The notes under the pieces are model-generated. The model did not search any database and was not told the origin of the DNA. It was given only the letters and a program-made list of their open reading frames with translations. From contig WJMT01000124.1 of assembly GCA_014727835.1 (NCBI GenBank), forward strand, positions 81,508 through 115,056: DNA of 33,549 nt, given 5' to 3'. Made by a program: the position numbers and the translations under genes. Positions 23,991-31,703 of this stretch are shown here, piece by piece (within the stretch, counting starts at the first letter, position 1; each line of letters begins with the position of its first letter). The stretch comes from Candidatus Aminicenantota bacterium (lineage in GTDB: Bacteria; Acidobacteriota; Aminicenantia; Aminicenantales; Aminicenantaceae).

Positions 23991-24020
23991 ATTATAGAGA
24001 TTGAAGAGTGGGCCTGTCAA
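23991..24020 (-). promoter_or_regulatory. strong promoter of the trpL-trpB2 transcript
   Basis: Minus-strand TTGACA (24020-24015), an 18-bp spacer and TATAAT (23996-23991), a full consensus match at both boxes. Initiation is expected near 23982-23985, immediately at the leader ORF. GTCTCTCT (23990-23983) and AGAGAGAC around the ATG form an 8-bp inverted repeat over the start region. Confidence 0.8.
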
Positions 24021-24064
24021 CCAAAAAAATATTTGATTGAAACAACATCTTGTGGATTTGTTTA

Positions 24065-24094
24065 TTGACGGATGGTGTGTTTTCCCTTTATGAT
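24065..24094 (+). promoter_or_regulatory. promoter of the MFS transporter gene
   Basis: TTGACG (24065-24070), an 18-bp spacer and TATGAT (24089-24094), with expected start near 24101. It is back to back with the trpB2 promoter, with 44 bp between the two -35 boxes. Confidence 0.6.
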
Positions 24095-24126
24095 CGGTGA
24101 TTGAGTGGTGAGAGGTCCCAAATCCA

Positions 24127-25320
24127 GTGGACGAAAGAGAAGATCCCATCCGGATCCAGAAAAAGAAACACAAATCCCTGTACTTGAATCCCAATCTTCA
24201 GATCGTCTTTGGGGTCACCCTGATGGCTGTGCTCGGTGTCTCCAGCATCACACCGGCTTTTCCAGTGATCATCGAGGACCTGGGCATATCGACTCAATCC
24301 ATCGGGCTTCTCATCACAGTGTTTACCCTCCCTGGAATCTTTTTGACTCCTGTGCTGGGAGCCCTGGCAGACCGGTTCGGCAGAAAGAGAATTCTTGTCC
24401 CTTCCATGATCCTGTTTGGCCTGGCAGGAGGAGCCTGTGCCTTAGTCCGTGATTTTCAATGTCTTCTGGTTCTTCGTTTTTTCCAGGGAGTGGGTGCGGC
24501 TTCGCTGGGCTCTCTGAACATAACCATTGTCGGGGATCTGTTCTCCGGAAATGAACGGACCACAGCCATGGGTTACAATGCCAGTGTTTTGAGTGTGGGA
24601 ACAGCCAGTTATCCGGCCATCGGAGGAGTGTTGGCCACAGCAGGATGGCATTACCCTTTTTTTCTTCCTCTTGCTGCGGTTCCTTTAGGACTTTGGGTCC
24701 TGTTTTCATTAAAGAATCCGGAACCTGAAAAAGAGCAGGACTTCAAACAATATCTACACAGCGCATGGAAGAGCATCAAAAAGCGCCAGGTGGTGGTGCT
24801 TTTGATAGCCATATCGTTCACCTTTGTGATCCTTTACGGATCGTATTTGACCTATTTCCCGCTCCTGCTCAGCCATAAATTCAAAGCAACTCCCTTGGTC
24901 ATCGGACTTCTTATGTCTGTGATGTCCCTCACCACAGCGGTCACTTCTTCTCAGCTGGGAAAACTAGCCAAAACTTTTACCAAAAAGAATCTGATCAAAG
25001 CAGCTTATGTGCTGTACGGGGCGGCTTTGGTCATTTTCCCCTTTATCCCCTCTTTGTGGCTCCTGCTCATTCCCACTATCCTCTTTGGGCTGGCTCACGG
25101 AGTGAACATTCCCAGTTTGCAGACCCGGTTGGCAGAGCTGGCTCCTATGAAGTACCGGGCGGCCTTCATGTCTGTCAACGGTATGGTGCTGCGTTTGGGA
25201 CAGACACTGGGTCCTGTTTTGATGGGATTGGTGTATGTGGGGTGGGGCATTGAAGGCGCCATCTGTGCAGGGGCCGGATTTTCTGCCGCAGCTCTTCTGC
25301 TGCTGGTGTTTGTTGAATGA
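24127..25320 (+). CDS. MFS (drug:proton antiporter type) transporter
   Basis: 397 residues from GTG at 24127. No in-frame ATG exists before the first helix, and AGAGG lies 11 bases upstream. Twelve hydrophobic segments. Motif A between helices 2 and 3 reads GALADRFGRKRILV, and the helix 4-5 region has RFFQGVGAASLGSLNITIVGDLF, typical of DHA1 family exporters. The last helix ends at LLLLVFVE. It is divergent from trpB2 across a shared 311-bp region with a promoter for each direction. Co-expression might hint at export of tryptophan or an indole compound, but this is speculation; multidrug-type substrates are equally possible. Confidence 0.88.
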   Translation: MDEREDPIRIQKKKHKSLYLNPNLQIVFGVTLMAVLGVSSITPAFPVIIEDLGISTQSIGLLITVFTLPGIFLTPVLGALADRFGRKRILVPSMILFGLAGGACALVRDFQCLLVLRFFQGVGAASLGSLNITIVGDLFSGNERTTAMGYNASVLSVGTASYPAIGGVLATAGWHYPFFLPLAAVPLGLWVLFSLKNPEPEKEQDFKQYLHSAWKSIKKRQVVVLLIAISFTFVILYGSYLTYFPLLLSHKFKATPLVIGLLMSVMSLTTAVTSSQLGKLAKTFTKKNLIKAAYVLYGAALVIFPFIPSLWLLLIPTILFGLAHGVNIPSLQTRLAELAPMKYRAAFMSVNGMVLRLGQTLGPVLMGLVYVGWGIEGAICAGAGFSAAALLLLVFVE

Positions 25321-25327
25321 CTTGATG

Positions 25328-25346
25328 AAAAAGAGCGGTCCGCTCT
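25328..25346 (-). terminator. intrinsic terminator of the S10 peptidase gene
   Basis: Minus-strand hairpin AGAGCG-GAC-CGCTCT followed by a run of T (25332-25328), 2 bp after the peptidase stop. It lies in the 27-bp convergent gap with the MFS gene. There is no T-run on the plus strand, so it is one-directional by appearance. Confidence 0.6.
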
Positions 25347-25347
25347 C

Positions 25348-26874
25348 TCACTTGTCCGGAGCAGCTTGAAGGTAAAACTCCTTCAGGTCCTGTTTGAGTT
25401 TTTGATGGGAAGCTTTTCGGATATACATCATATGTCCCGCTTTATAGTATTTCATGAAGATCCGGTCTTTGAATTCGGAATTCAAACCCAAATGCGAGAC
25501 TGCAAACTCAGTGGCAAAATAGGGAGTGGCAAAGTCATAGTATCCATTGGCAATAAAGACTTGAAGAGAGGAGTTGTGGCTCATTTCCTGTCTGAGGATC
25601 TCTGCGGAGTTGGAAAAGCGAGTGCGGGCATTTTCATTCCCGTAGCCCCAGGGCCTAACCCGGCCTGAGATGTTGTAGATGCTGGGGCTGGGATAGTCCA
25701 GCTCAGTCCGGACATAATGATTGAACAGAGTGGAGAAGGCTCCGGTGATGGCTGCGCTGGAAGGGTCATATTCAAAGTATTCTCCGGCGGCGTCCTCATC
25801 CTTCCCCTTAAAACGGCTGTCCAGGCGGCCTATGGTTTGGTGATCTTTTCGCAGGAGCTCTTTGAGAAAACGGTAAAGATTGACTCTTAGGTTGGACTGC
25901 TCCACATAATCCGGAGACAGTCCTGTATATACAGATACCTTTTGAATGACCTCTGATTTTTGTGCTTCGGTGATTTGGTTCCCTTTTAACAACGCAGGAG
26001 CATATTCTTCCAGAGCGAATTGTTCGGATTCGTCCAGGACATCCTCCAGGTTCTTTTCCAGAAGCTCCTCAGACAGTTGTTTGTGATACCAGGCAGCAGC
26101 CGTGTATCCCGGGAAAAAGAAGATATATGGGAGGTCATTGCCGGTTGAAAAGTCCTTGGCTAAAGAATTGAGCACTGCAGACACCAGGATCACTCCATTC
26201 AGGTACATGCCCAAGGTTCGCCCCTGAAGAAAGCCTGCCAGCCCTGAAGCCCGAATGGTGCCGTAACTTTCTCCCAGGATGAATTTGGGAGAGGACCACC
26301 GGTCAAACCGGGTGATGTACAAACGGATGAATTCCCCCACGGATTCAATGTCATTCTCATAACCATGAAACTGCTTGGGGTCTTCTTTGAAAGCAGCCCG
26401 GCTGAATCCGGTTGAGACCGGATCAATAAACACCAGGTCTGTGATATCCAGAAGGGAATAAGGATTGTCAATGAGTTCAAACGGAAAAGCCGGATTCAAT
26501 CCTTCCTCATCCATAAGCACTTTTTTAGGACCCAGTGCACCCATGTGAAGCCAGACAGAAGAAGAGCCGGGCCCTCCGTTAAAAGCAAATGTCACCGGTC
26601 TTTGAGACAGCTCTTCAACCGAATCTCTGGTGTATGATACAAAAAAGATATGTCCGATGGCTTTTTCTTTGTTATTTTTCAAGGGAAGTTTTCCCACTGT
26701 AGCTGTGTAGTTGATGTTCTCCCCATTGATTTGGATGCTGTGTTTGGTCACAGAAAAGTCTTGGTCAAAGGGCTCCTTTTCCCTTAAATCCTGGGAACCT
26801 CTGGTTTGGGGAAACAAAAATGATGTGAACACAAAACAAAAAACAATTATGGTGATGCAAATTCTTTTGGTCAA
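25348..26874 (-). CDS. serine carboxypeptidase, peptidase family S10
   Basis: 508 residues from TTG at 26874, supported by GAGGAGG upstream and by a full signal peptide (TKRICITIIVFCFVFTSFLF). S10 motifs are in order: FNGGPGSSSVWLHMGALGP (about 98-116), DPVSTGFS, nucleophile S203 in LGESYGTIR, D447 in NGYYDFATP and H481 in KAGHMMYI. Family members remove C-terminal residues at acid pH. In bacteria these exported forms are common in peptide-fermenting lineages. It follows corA on the same strand with a 43-bp gap that contains its own ribosome site. The hairpin terminator follows directly. Confidence 0.93.
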   Translation of the reverse strand: MTKRICITIIVFCFVFTSFLFPQTRGSQDLREKEPFDQDFSVTKHSIQINGENINYTATVGKLPLKNNKEKAIGHIFFVSYTRDSVEELSQRPVTFAFNGGPGSSSVWLHMGALGPKKVLMDEEGLNPAFPFELIDNPYSLLDITDLVFIDPVSTGFSRAAFKEDPKQFHGYENDIESVGEFIRLYITRFDRWSSPKFILGESYGTIRASGLAGFLQGRTLGMYLNGVILVSAVLNSLAKDFSTGNDLPYIFFFPGYTAAAWYHKQLSEELLEKNLEDVLDESEQFALEEYAPALLKGNQITEAQKSEVIQKVSVYTGLSPDYVEQSNLRVNLYRFLKELLRKDHQTIGRLDSRFKGKDEDAAGEYFEYDPSSAAITGAFSTLFNHYVRTELDYPSPSIYNISGRVRPWGYGNENARTRFSNSAEILRQEMSHNSSLQVFIANGYYDFATPYFATEFAVSHLGLNSEFKDRIFMKYYKAGHMMYIRKASHQKLKQDLKEFYLQAAPDK

Positions 26875-26917
26875 TTTTTCCTCCTCTTTATCCCAAAAAT
26901 CATGTGAATCTTAAATA

Positions 26918-27991
26918 TCAAAGCCATTTCTTTTTTTTGAAATAGATGACCATGACCAGAGCCACCAGGGCCATGACTCCCAGTACGGCAAAATAGCCAA
27001 ATGGCCATTTGAGTTCAGGCATGAGTTCAAAATTCATCCCGTAGATTCCGGCAATAAATGTCAATGGGATGAATATAGTGGCGATGATGGTCAGCACTTT
27101 CATCACTTCATTCATCCGGTTGCTGATGGTGGACAAATAGGTATCGTGCAAGCTGAAAATCATATCCCGGTAGGTTTCGATGGTGTCGATCACCTGAATG
27201 GTGTGGTCGTAGACATCACGAAAAAAACGCAGGGTCTCTTTCTGAATCAGAGAAGATTCCAGTCTTTCCAGACTGTTGATCATCTCTCTCAAAGGCCATA
27301 CAGACCTGCGGAGCAGGATCATTTCTCGTTTGAGACTGTGAATCTGCTGAAGCATCTTGTCGTCTTGACCTCCAGTCAGAGATTCTTCCAGATGCTCCAC
27401 TTTGTCGCCTAGTTTTTCCAGGATGAGAAAATAATGGTCCACCACCACATCGGTCAGAGAGTAAGCCAGGTAATCAGAACCGCTTTTGCGGATGCGGCCC
27501 AGGTCGTGGTGAATTCTCTCCCTCACCGGATTGAACACATCTCCCTCCTTCTCCTGAAAAGAGAGGACATAATTCTTTCCCAGTATCAGACTGACTTGCT
27601 CTTCTGTGACCTTCTTTTCCTCCTCTTCATAACTGAGCATTTTCAAGACAATGAAAATATAATGATCGAATTGTTCCACTTTGGGACGCTGTCCGGGATT
27701 CATGATATCTTCCATAGTCAGGGGATGAAGGTTGAAATCTTTTCCTATGTGTTTGATCACCTCTGCTTCGTGGATTCCGTCGATGTTGATCCAGGTCACT
27801 GTTTCCTTATCTTGGTAAGAACAGCATTCCTTGATTTGGCTGATTTCTTTTTGGGTCACATTTTGTGGATCATAGTCAATAACGGATATTTTGATCTTTT
27901 CTCTTTCTCTTTCCCCCATATAAACAGGAGTCCCTGGAGGAAGCCCGATTTTGCTTATCAGTCTTTTAGTGGTCCTGAATATTTTTTTCAT
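26918..27991 (-). CDS. corA: CorA-family Mg2+/Co2+ transporter
   Basis: 357 residues with GGAGG before the ATG. The N-terminal cytoplasmic domain carries WINIDGIHEAEVIKHIGKDFNLHPLTMEDIMNPGQRPKVE, the normal start of the CorA funnel. The C-terminus has two transmembrane helices separated by the selectivity motif Y-G318-M319-N320, and it ends in the basic KKKKW tail. As a pentamer it would take up Mg2+ or Co2+. The leader (27992 to about 28080) is A/T-rich, and no clear Mg2+ riboswitch was recognised in it. Confidence 0.95.
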   Translation of the reverse strand: MKKIFRTTKRLISKIGLPPGTPVYMGEREREKIKISVIDYDPQNVTQKEISQIKECCSYQDKETVTWINIDGIHEAEVIKHIGKDFNLHPLTMEDIMNPGQRPKVEQFDHYIFIVLKMLSYEEEEKKVTEEQVSLILGKNYVLSFQEKEGDVFNPVRERIHHDLGRIRKSGSDYLAYSLTDVVVDHYFLILEKLGDKVEHLEESLTGGQDDKMLQQIHSLKREMILLRRSVWPLREMINSLERLESSLIQKETLRFFRDVYDHTIQVIDTIETYRDMIFSLHDTYLSTISNRMNEVMKVLTIIATIFIPLTFIAGIYGMNFELMPELKWPFGYFAVLGVMALVALVMVIYFKKKKWL

Positions 27992-28269
27992 TTTTTTCCT
28001 CCATTCACCATAAGAAACTTCAAATCCCTATCAAAGGTGTTTTTTTTAGAGACCATATTCTATATAATATCCCCATTATCCTGAATATTCATAAAAAAAA
28101 TGGCGATGTTTTCATTATCATTTTCATTCGTGCGATATACAAGAATTTATTTAAGAAAAATGATTGGAACATTTTTCATGTTTGCATTTTTTATTTTAAT
28201 CGTCATTTTTTTATGAATCATCCAGGTTATATAGAATCATATCTTTGGAAGGAGTAAGAATCAACAGCT

Positions 28270-28866
28270 ATGGAAACATTCATAAACACTGAATTGTTCA
28301 AATGGGTGGTCCTGCCCCTTTTGATATTTTCCTCACGAATATTTGATGTGACCCTTGCCACCATACGGATCGTCTTTGTTTCCAAAAGACTCAAGTATTT
28401 GGCTCCTGTTGTTGGTTTTTTTGAGGTCATAGTCTGGCTGCTGGCTATCAACACCATCATATCAAATCTCAACAATGTGGTGGGATACATTGCCTATGGA
28501 TTGGGATTCGCAGCAGGGACTTACATCGGAATCTGTATTGAAGAGAAACTGGCATTGGGGAATGCTGTTCTGCGAGTCATCACCAGAATGGACGCATCGG
28601 AATTGGTGGACCATTTGAGAGCCAAAGGATATCCTGTGACCAAGGTGATCGGAGAGGGAAAACATGGAGAGGTGAACATTGTTTTTATGGTGATTCGAAG
28701 ATGTGACTACAAGGAAGTGGTCACCACGTTGAGGCAGTTCAATCCAAAGGCATTTTTCACTCTTGAAGATGTGAGGATGGTCAGTAAAAAAGCATTTCCA
28801 TTCGGAAGGGTGGACAAAACAAACAAATACCAGGGTCCCTTCAGATTTTTTAGGAAAGGGAAGTGA
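28270..28866 (+). CDS. UPF0316 (DUF2179/DUF5698) membrane protein
   Basis: 198 residues. Three hydrophobic helices (about 10-90) hold the family signature FSSRIFDVTLATIRIVFVSKR and GFFEVIVWLLAIN, then AAGTYIGICIEEKLALG. A cytosolic DUF2179 domain (about 100-180; VIGEGKHGEVNIVFMVIRR) follows. Function is unknown for the family. The ATG has GGAG 15 bases upstream, farther than ideal, but no better start is seen. The 278 bp before it (27992-28269) are A/T-rich, contain the corA leader and no supported gene. Confidence 0.88.
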   Translation: METFINTELFKWVVLPLLIFSSRIFDVTLATIRIVFVSKRLKYLAPVVGFFEVIVWLLAINTIISNLNNVVGYIAYGLGFAAGTYIGICIEEKLALGNAVLRVITRMDASELVDHLRAKGYPVTKVIGEGKHGEVNIVFMVIRRCDYKEVVTTLRQFNPKAFFTLEDVRMVSKKAFPFGRVDKTNKYQGPFRFFRKGK

Positions 28867-28887
28867 GAAACAGAGTTGAGACTTTGA

Positions 28888-28916
28888 TTGACAATATTTG
28901 TTTTTCGATTTATAAA
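28888..28916 (+). promoter_or_regulatory. promoter of the zinc-ribbon membrane protein gene
   Basis: TTGACA (28888-28893), a 17-bp spacer and TATAAA (28911-28916). The start codon is at 28928, leaving only about 5 nt of leader. Confidence 0.65.
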
Positions 28917-28927
28917 TAGAGAGAACA

Positions 28928-30001
28928 ATGGCCATCAAAAGGTGTCCTTACTGCAAAGCCATCATAGAAGAAAACGGAGAATACTGCTCTAATTGCGGAA
29001 CAAGACTTCTTTTTCCTGAGGATGAAGAGATAGAAGAGGAAATCCCCGGGGAAAGGATCAACGAGGAAGAAGAAGACCAAGAGCCTGAAGTCGAATGGGA
29101 TTCTGAAGGCAAAGATGCTGAACTCAAGAATGAAAAACAAAAGCTGGAAAGTCAAGATGAAGAAGAGGGGAGAGAGGAAGACAAAAAAGAAGAATTTGAG
29201 GTGAAAGATGACCAGGATGATGTAGAGGAGCCGGGAGAGGAGGCAGACGCAGAAAATTCAAGATCCATAAAGGAAACCAAAGGACTTCCTGAGGAAAAAT
29301 TTGAAGAAGAAACAGAAACCACAAAACCAGATCCAAAGGATCAAGCAGAAAAAGAACCAGCTTTAAAGACCGAAGACCTGAACAGGGTCCTTGATTCTTC
29401 GGAAAAGGAAAAACAAGAAATCGAGTCTTTCCTTGATACATTAAAACAGGAACGCCAGCAGATCAAAAACCGGATTGAGGAAGAGGAAGACGAGCTTCCC
29501 CCTTGGGCAGAGACCATTGAAGACAAAGAAAAACAGGAGCCTTCAGAAAAAGAAGCCGAGGAACTCCAGCAGGATTCCTTTAAAGAATTCCAAGCGGTGG
29601 ATGAAGAAGGGGAAGACGCAGAAGAAGAAGTGACTGGTATTGAAAAGGAAGAAGAAAAATCAGAGCCTGAAGAATCTGATGAACAGGAGGATCTTCCTTT
29701 TTATGATGATACGGAACCAAAACTCATTAAAAAGAAAGAAAAATGGTTTCCAAAACCGTCTGTTCAGATTTCCGCATCCATCAAATCACGGGTGTTTGAT
29801 GTGTTGTTTATTGGAGGATTGTGGTTTATCACTCTTTGGATCGCCTCTTATCTGACTTCTGTAACTGTTTTTCAGCTCATGTCCAATTCAGCGTTTGCCG
29901 TTATTGTGTTTTTCATCATACTGCTTATGGTGTATTTGTTTTTCTTTCTGTTTTTTCTGGGGGAGACCATCGGAGACTATGTGTTTCCCGCTCACGATTA
30001 G
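28928..30001 (+). CDS. zinc-ribbon, acidic-linker, C-terminal membrane protein (RDD-like end)
   Basis: 357 residues. The N-terminus is a double-CxxC zinc ribbon (CPYCKAIIEENGEYCSNCG, C6/C9/C21/C24 from the Met). Residues about 30-270 are an exceptionally Glu/Lys-rich, low-complexity and coiled-coil-prone linker. The C-terminus (about 285-357) has two hydrophobic helices and reads RVFDVLFIGGLWF...FFLGETIGDYVF, which resembles a shortened RDD domain (Arg-x-x-Asp start and G-x-T-x-G near the end). It is probably an inner-membrane protein with a long cytosolic tail. The function is unknown. Its stop overlaps the stop of lptB, on the opposite strand, by 4 bp. Confidence 0.75.
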   Translation: MAIKRCPYCKAIIEENGEYCSNCGTRLLFPEDEEIEEEIPGERINEEEEDQEPEVEWDSEGKDAELKNEKQKLESQDEEEGREEDKKEEFEVKDDQDDVEEPGEEADAENSRSIKETKGLPEEKFEEETETTKPDPKDQAEKEPALKTEDLNRVLDSSEKEKQEIESFLDTLKQERQQIKNRIEEEEDELPPWAETIEDKEKQEPSEKEAEELQQDSFKEFQAVDEEGEDAEEEVTGIEKEEEKSEPEESDEQEDLPFYDDTEPKLIKKKEKWFPKPSVQISASIKSRVFDVLFIGGLWFITLWIASYLTSVTVFQLMSNSAFAVIVFFIILLMVYLFFFLFFLGETIGDYVFPAHD

Positions 30002-30732
30002 CTGGCCGATCCTAATTTGAAATTTTCGCCCAGAAATTTTTGTTTTGCTTTTTTATCTGAGGCAATGGTTTCTGGAGTTCCTTCCACCAAGATATTCCCG
30101 TTGTCTATCACATAGGCATAATCAGTGATGGATAGTGTGTCCCTGACATTGTGGTCAGACAAGAGGATCCCAATGCCTTTGTCTTTGAGGTTTTTCAGGA
30201 TCCTCTGCAACTCGATAATAGTAAGAGGATCGATTCCGGTAAAGGGTTCATCTAACAGCAGAAATTTTGGATTCAGAGCCAGAGAACGGCTGATCTCAAG
30301 TCTTCTTCGCTCTCCTCCGGACAAATTATGAGCCGCTTGTTTGGATAAAGAAAGAAGTCCCAATTCTGATAAAAGGGCCTCAGTTTTGTTCTGCTGTTCA
30401 TGTTTTGAGTATCCTTTGAGTTCAAGGATCATCTTGAGGTTGTTCTCTACAGTTGTCTTCATGAAGACAGAGTCTTCCTGTGGCAGATAAATGATTCCCT
30501 TTTCTGACCTTTGAGTGGTAGACAATGGGGAAATGTTTTCATTGTCCAAAAAAATAGCTCCCTTATCTGGCACAGTCAGTCCTGTGATCATTCGAAAAGA
30601 AGTGGTCTTCCCGGCTCCGTTCCTTCCCAGAAGCCCGGTAATGATCCCTGTTTCAACTTTGATACAAACATTCTCCACCACAACGCGCTGGTTAAAGCTT
30701 TTTTTGAGATTCTCGACTATTATAATTGACAT
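29998..30732 (-). CDS. lptB: LPS export ABC transporter ATPase LptB
   Basis: 244 residues. Walker A is LGRNGAGKTT, followed by the LptB-typical GIIYLPQEDSVFMKTTVENNL. The signature is LSGGERRRLEISRSLA, Walker B is LLLDEPFTGIDP, and the switch is SDHNVRDTLSITDYAYVIDNG. The close match to LptB in Q-loop and D/H-loop separates it from amino-acid (LivF-like) ATPases. It powers LptFG to move lipopolysaccharide to the outer membrane, which indicates a diderm cell. The other lpt genes are not in the window. It converges with the zinc-ribbon gene, overlapping by 4 bp. Confidence 0.9.
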   Translation of the reverse strand: MSIIIVENLKKSFNQRVVVENVCIKVETGIITGLLGRNGAGKTTSFRMITGLTVPDKGAIFLDNENISPLSTTQRSEKGIIYLPQEDSVFMKTTVENNLKMILELKGYSKHEQQNKTEALLSELGLLSLSKQAAHNLSGGERRRLEISRSLALNPKFLLLDEPFTGIDPLTIIELQRILKNLKDKGIGILLSDHNVRDTLSITDYAYVIDNGNILVEGTPETIASDKKAKQKFLGENFKLGSAS

Positions 30733-30806
30733 TTCAGCTCTTTTATTATTCTTTATTAATGAGATACAGTTATACTAAAACCACATCTTTTAGGTGTCAA
30801 GACATA

Positions 30807-31661
30807 ATGAAGCAAATTATCAGTGCCTCAAGAAGAAGCGACTTGATTGCTTTTTTCCCTGATTGGTTGGAGCAATGCTTGCATTGGGAAAAAGCGGTTG
30901 TTTATGGTCCCTGCAGGAATCAATACACTGTGGATTTGAGTCCGGAAAGAGTCCATACTTTGGTTCTCTGGTCAAAAGATTTTTCAAACCTCATCCTTGA
31001 TAAAAACAATCTTTTGCAGCAAATGAGAAAGTATGACCAGATGTATCTTCATTTCACCATCACGGGTTTGGGTGGGACCTTGATTGAAAAAAATGCACCT
31101 CTTCCCCATGAGGCATTTCAGCAGTTGAATGAATTGATAAAGATCACAGAAAATCCTAGGCGCATCACAGTCAGGTTTGATCCTGTGGTCTTTTGGAAAA
31201 AGAAAAAAACGCGGACCAGCAACCTCCGGTTTTTTGAACAACTGGCTCCTGAATTGAGCACCAGAGGAATCACAGACATCAGAATCAGTTTTGTTCAGTG
31301 GTATGGAAAATCCAAAGCAAGAGCCCTCAAACACGAATTTGCGTATTTGGATCCTACTGAAGAGGAGAAAATAAAAGCGGCCCGGTATTTGGTTGAGACC
31401 GCACAAAAATGGGGATTGAATCTGTATTCCTGCAGCCAAAATTTTTTGACGGTGCTGGATGGAATCAGTCCTTCTTCCTGTATCAATGGACCTCTTTTAC
31501 AGAGGCTTCATCCGGGACAAGAACCTGTGTCCGTAAAAAAAGATAATAGCCAGAGAAAAGAATGCCGGTGCACAGAATCTGTGGATATTGGAAGTTATCT
31601 GCAGAGCTGCCCCCATGCGTGCTTGTACTGCTATGCCAACCCTTCTTTGGATGATTCATAA
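30807..31661 (+). CDS. DUF1848 protein with C-terminal CX3CX2C motif
   Basis: 284 residues from ATG at 30807, where the family-typical MKQIISASRRSDLIAFFPDW begins; the upstream in-frame extension is not conserved in character. Further family motifs are LVLWSKDFSN, YLHFTITGLG, RITVRFDPVVFW and ISFVQWYGK. The C-terminus holds CRCTESVDIGSYLQSCPHACLYCYANP, with a CX3CX2C cluster like the radical-SAM Fe-S motif. It is probably an iron-sulfur enzyme related to the spore-photoproduct-lyase type. The substrate is unknown. Confidence 0.85.
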   Translation: MKQIISASRRSDLIAFFPDWLEQCLHWEKAVVYGPCRNQYTVDLSPERVHTLVLWSKDFSNLILDKNNLLQQMRKYDQMYLHFTITGLGGTLIEKNAPLPHEAFQQLNELIKITENPRRITVRFDPVVFWKKKKTRTSNLRFFEQLAPELSTRGITDIRISFVQWYGKSKARALKHEFAYLDPTEEEKIKAARYLVETAQKWGLNLYSCSQNFLTVLDGISPSSCINGPLLQRLHPGQEPVSVKKDNSQRKECRCTESVDIGSYLQSCPHACLYCYANPSLDDS

Positions 31662-31703
31662 AATCAGGAAAATAAGATGCTTGAGATTCGAGTCTTTTAA
31701 ATT

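Noticed and set aside
23816..24000. T-box leader upstream of trpB2
   Set aside because: No T-box consensus (AGGGTGGNACCGCG type) is present. The tandem-Trp leader ORF explains the region better.
27434..28084. 216-codon open frame on the plus strand over corA
   Set aside because: Antisense to the complete CorA gene, without ribosome site or domain.
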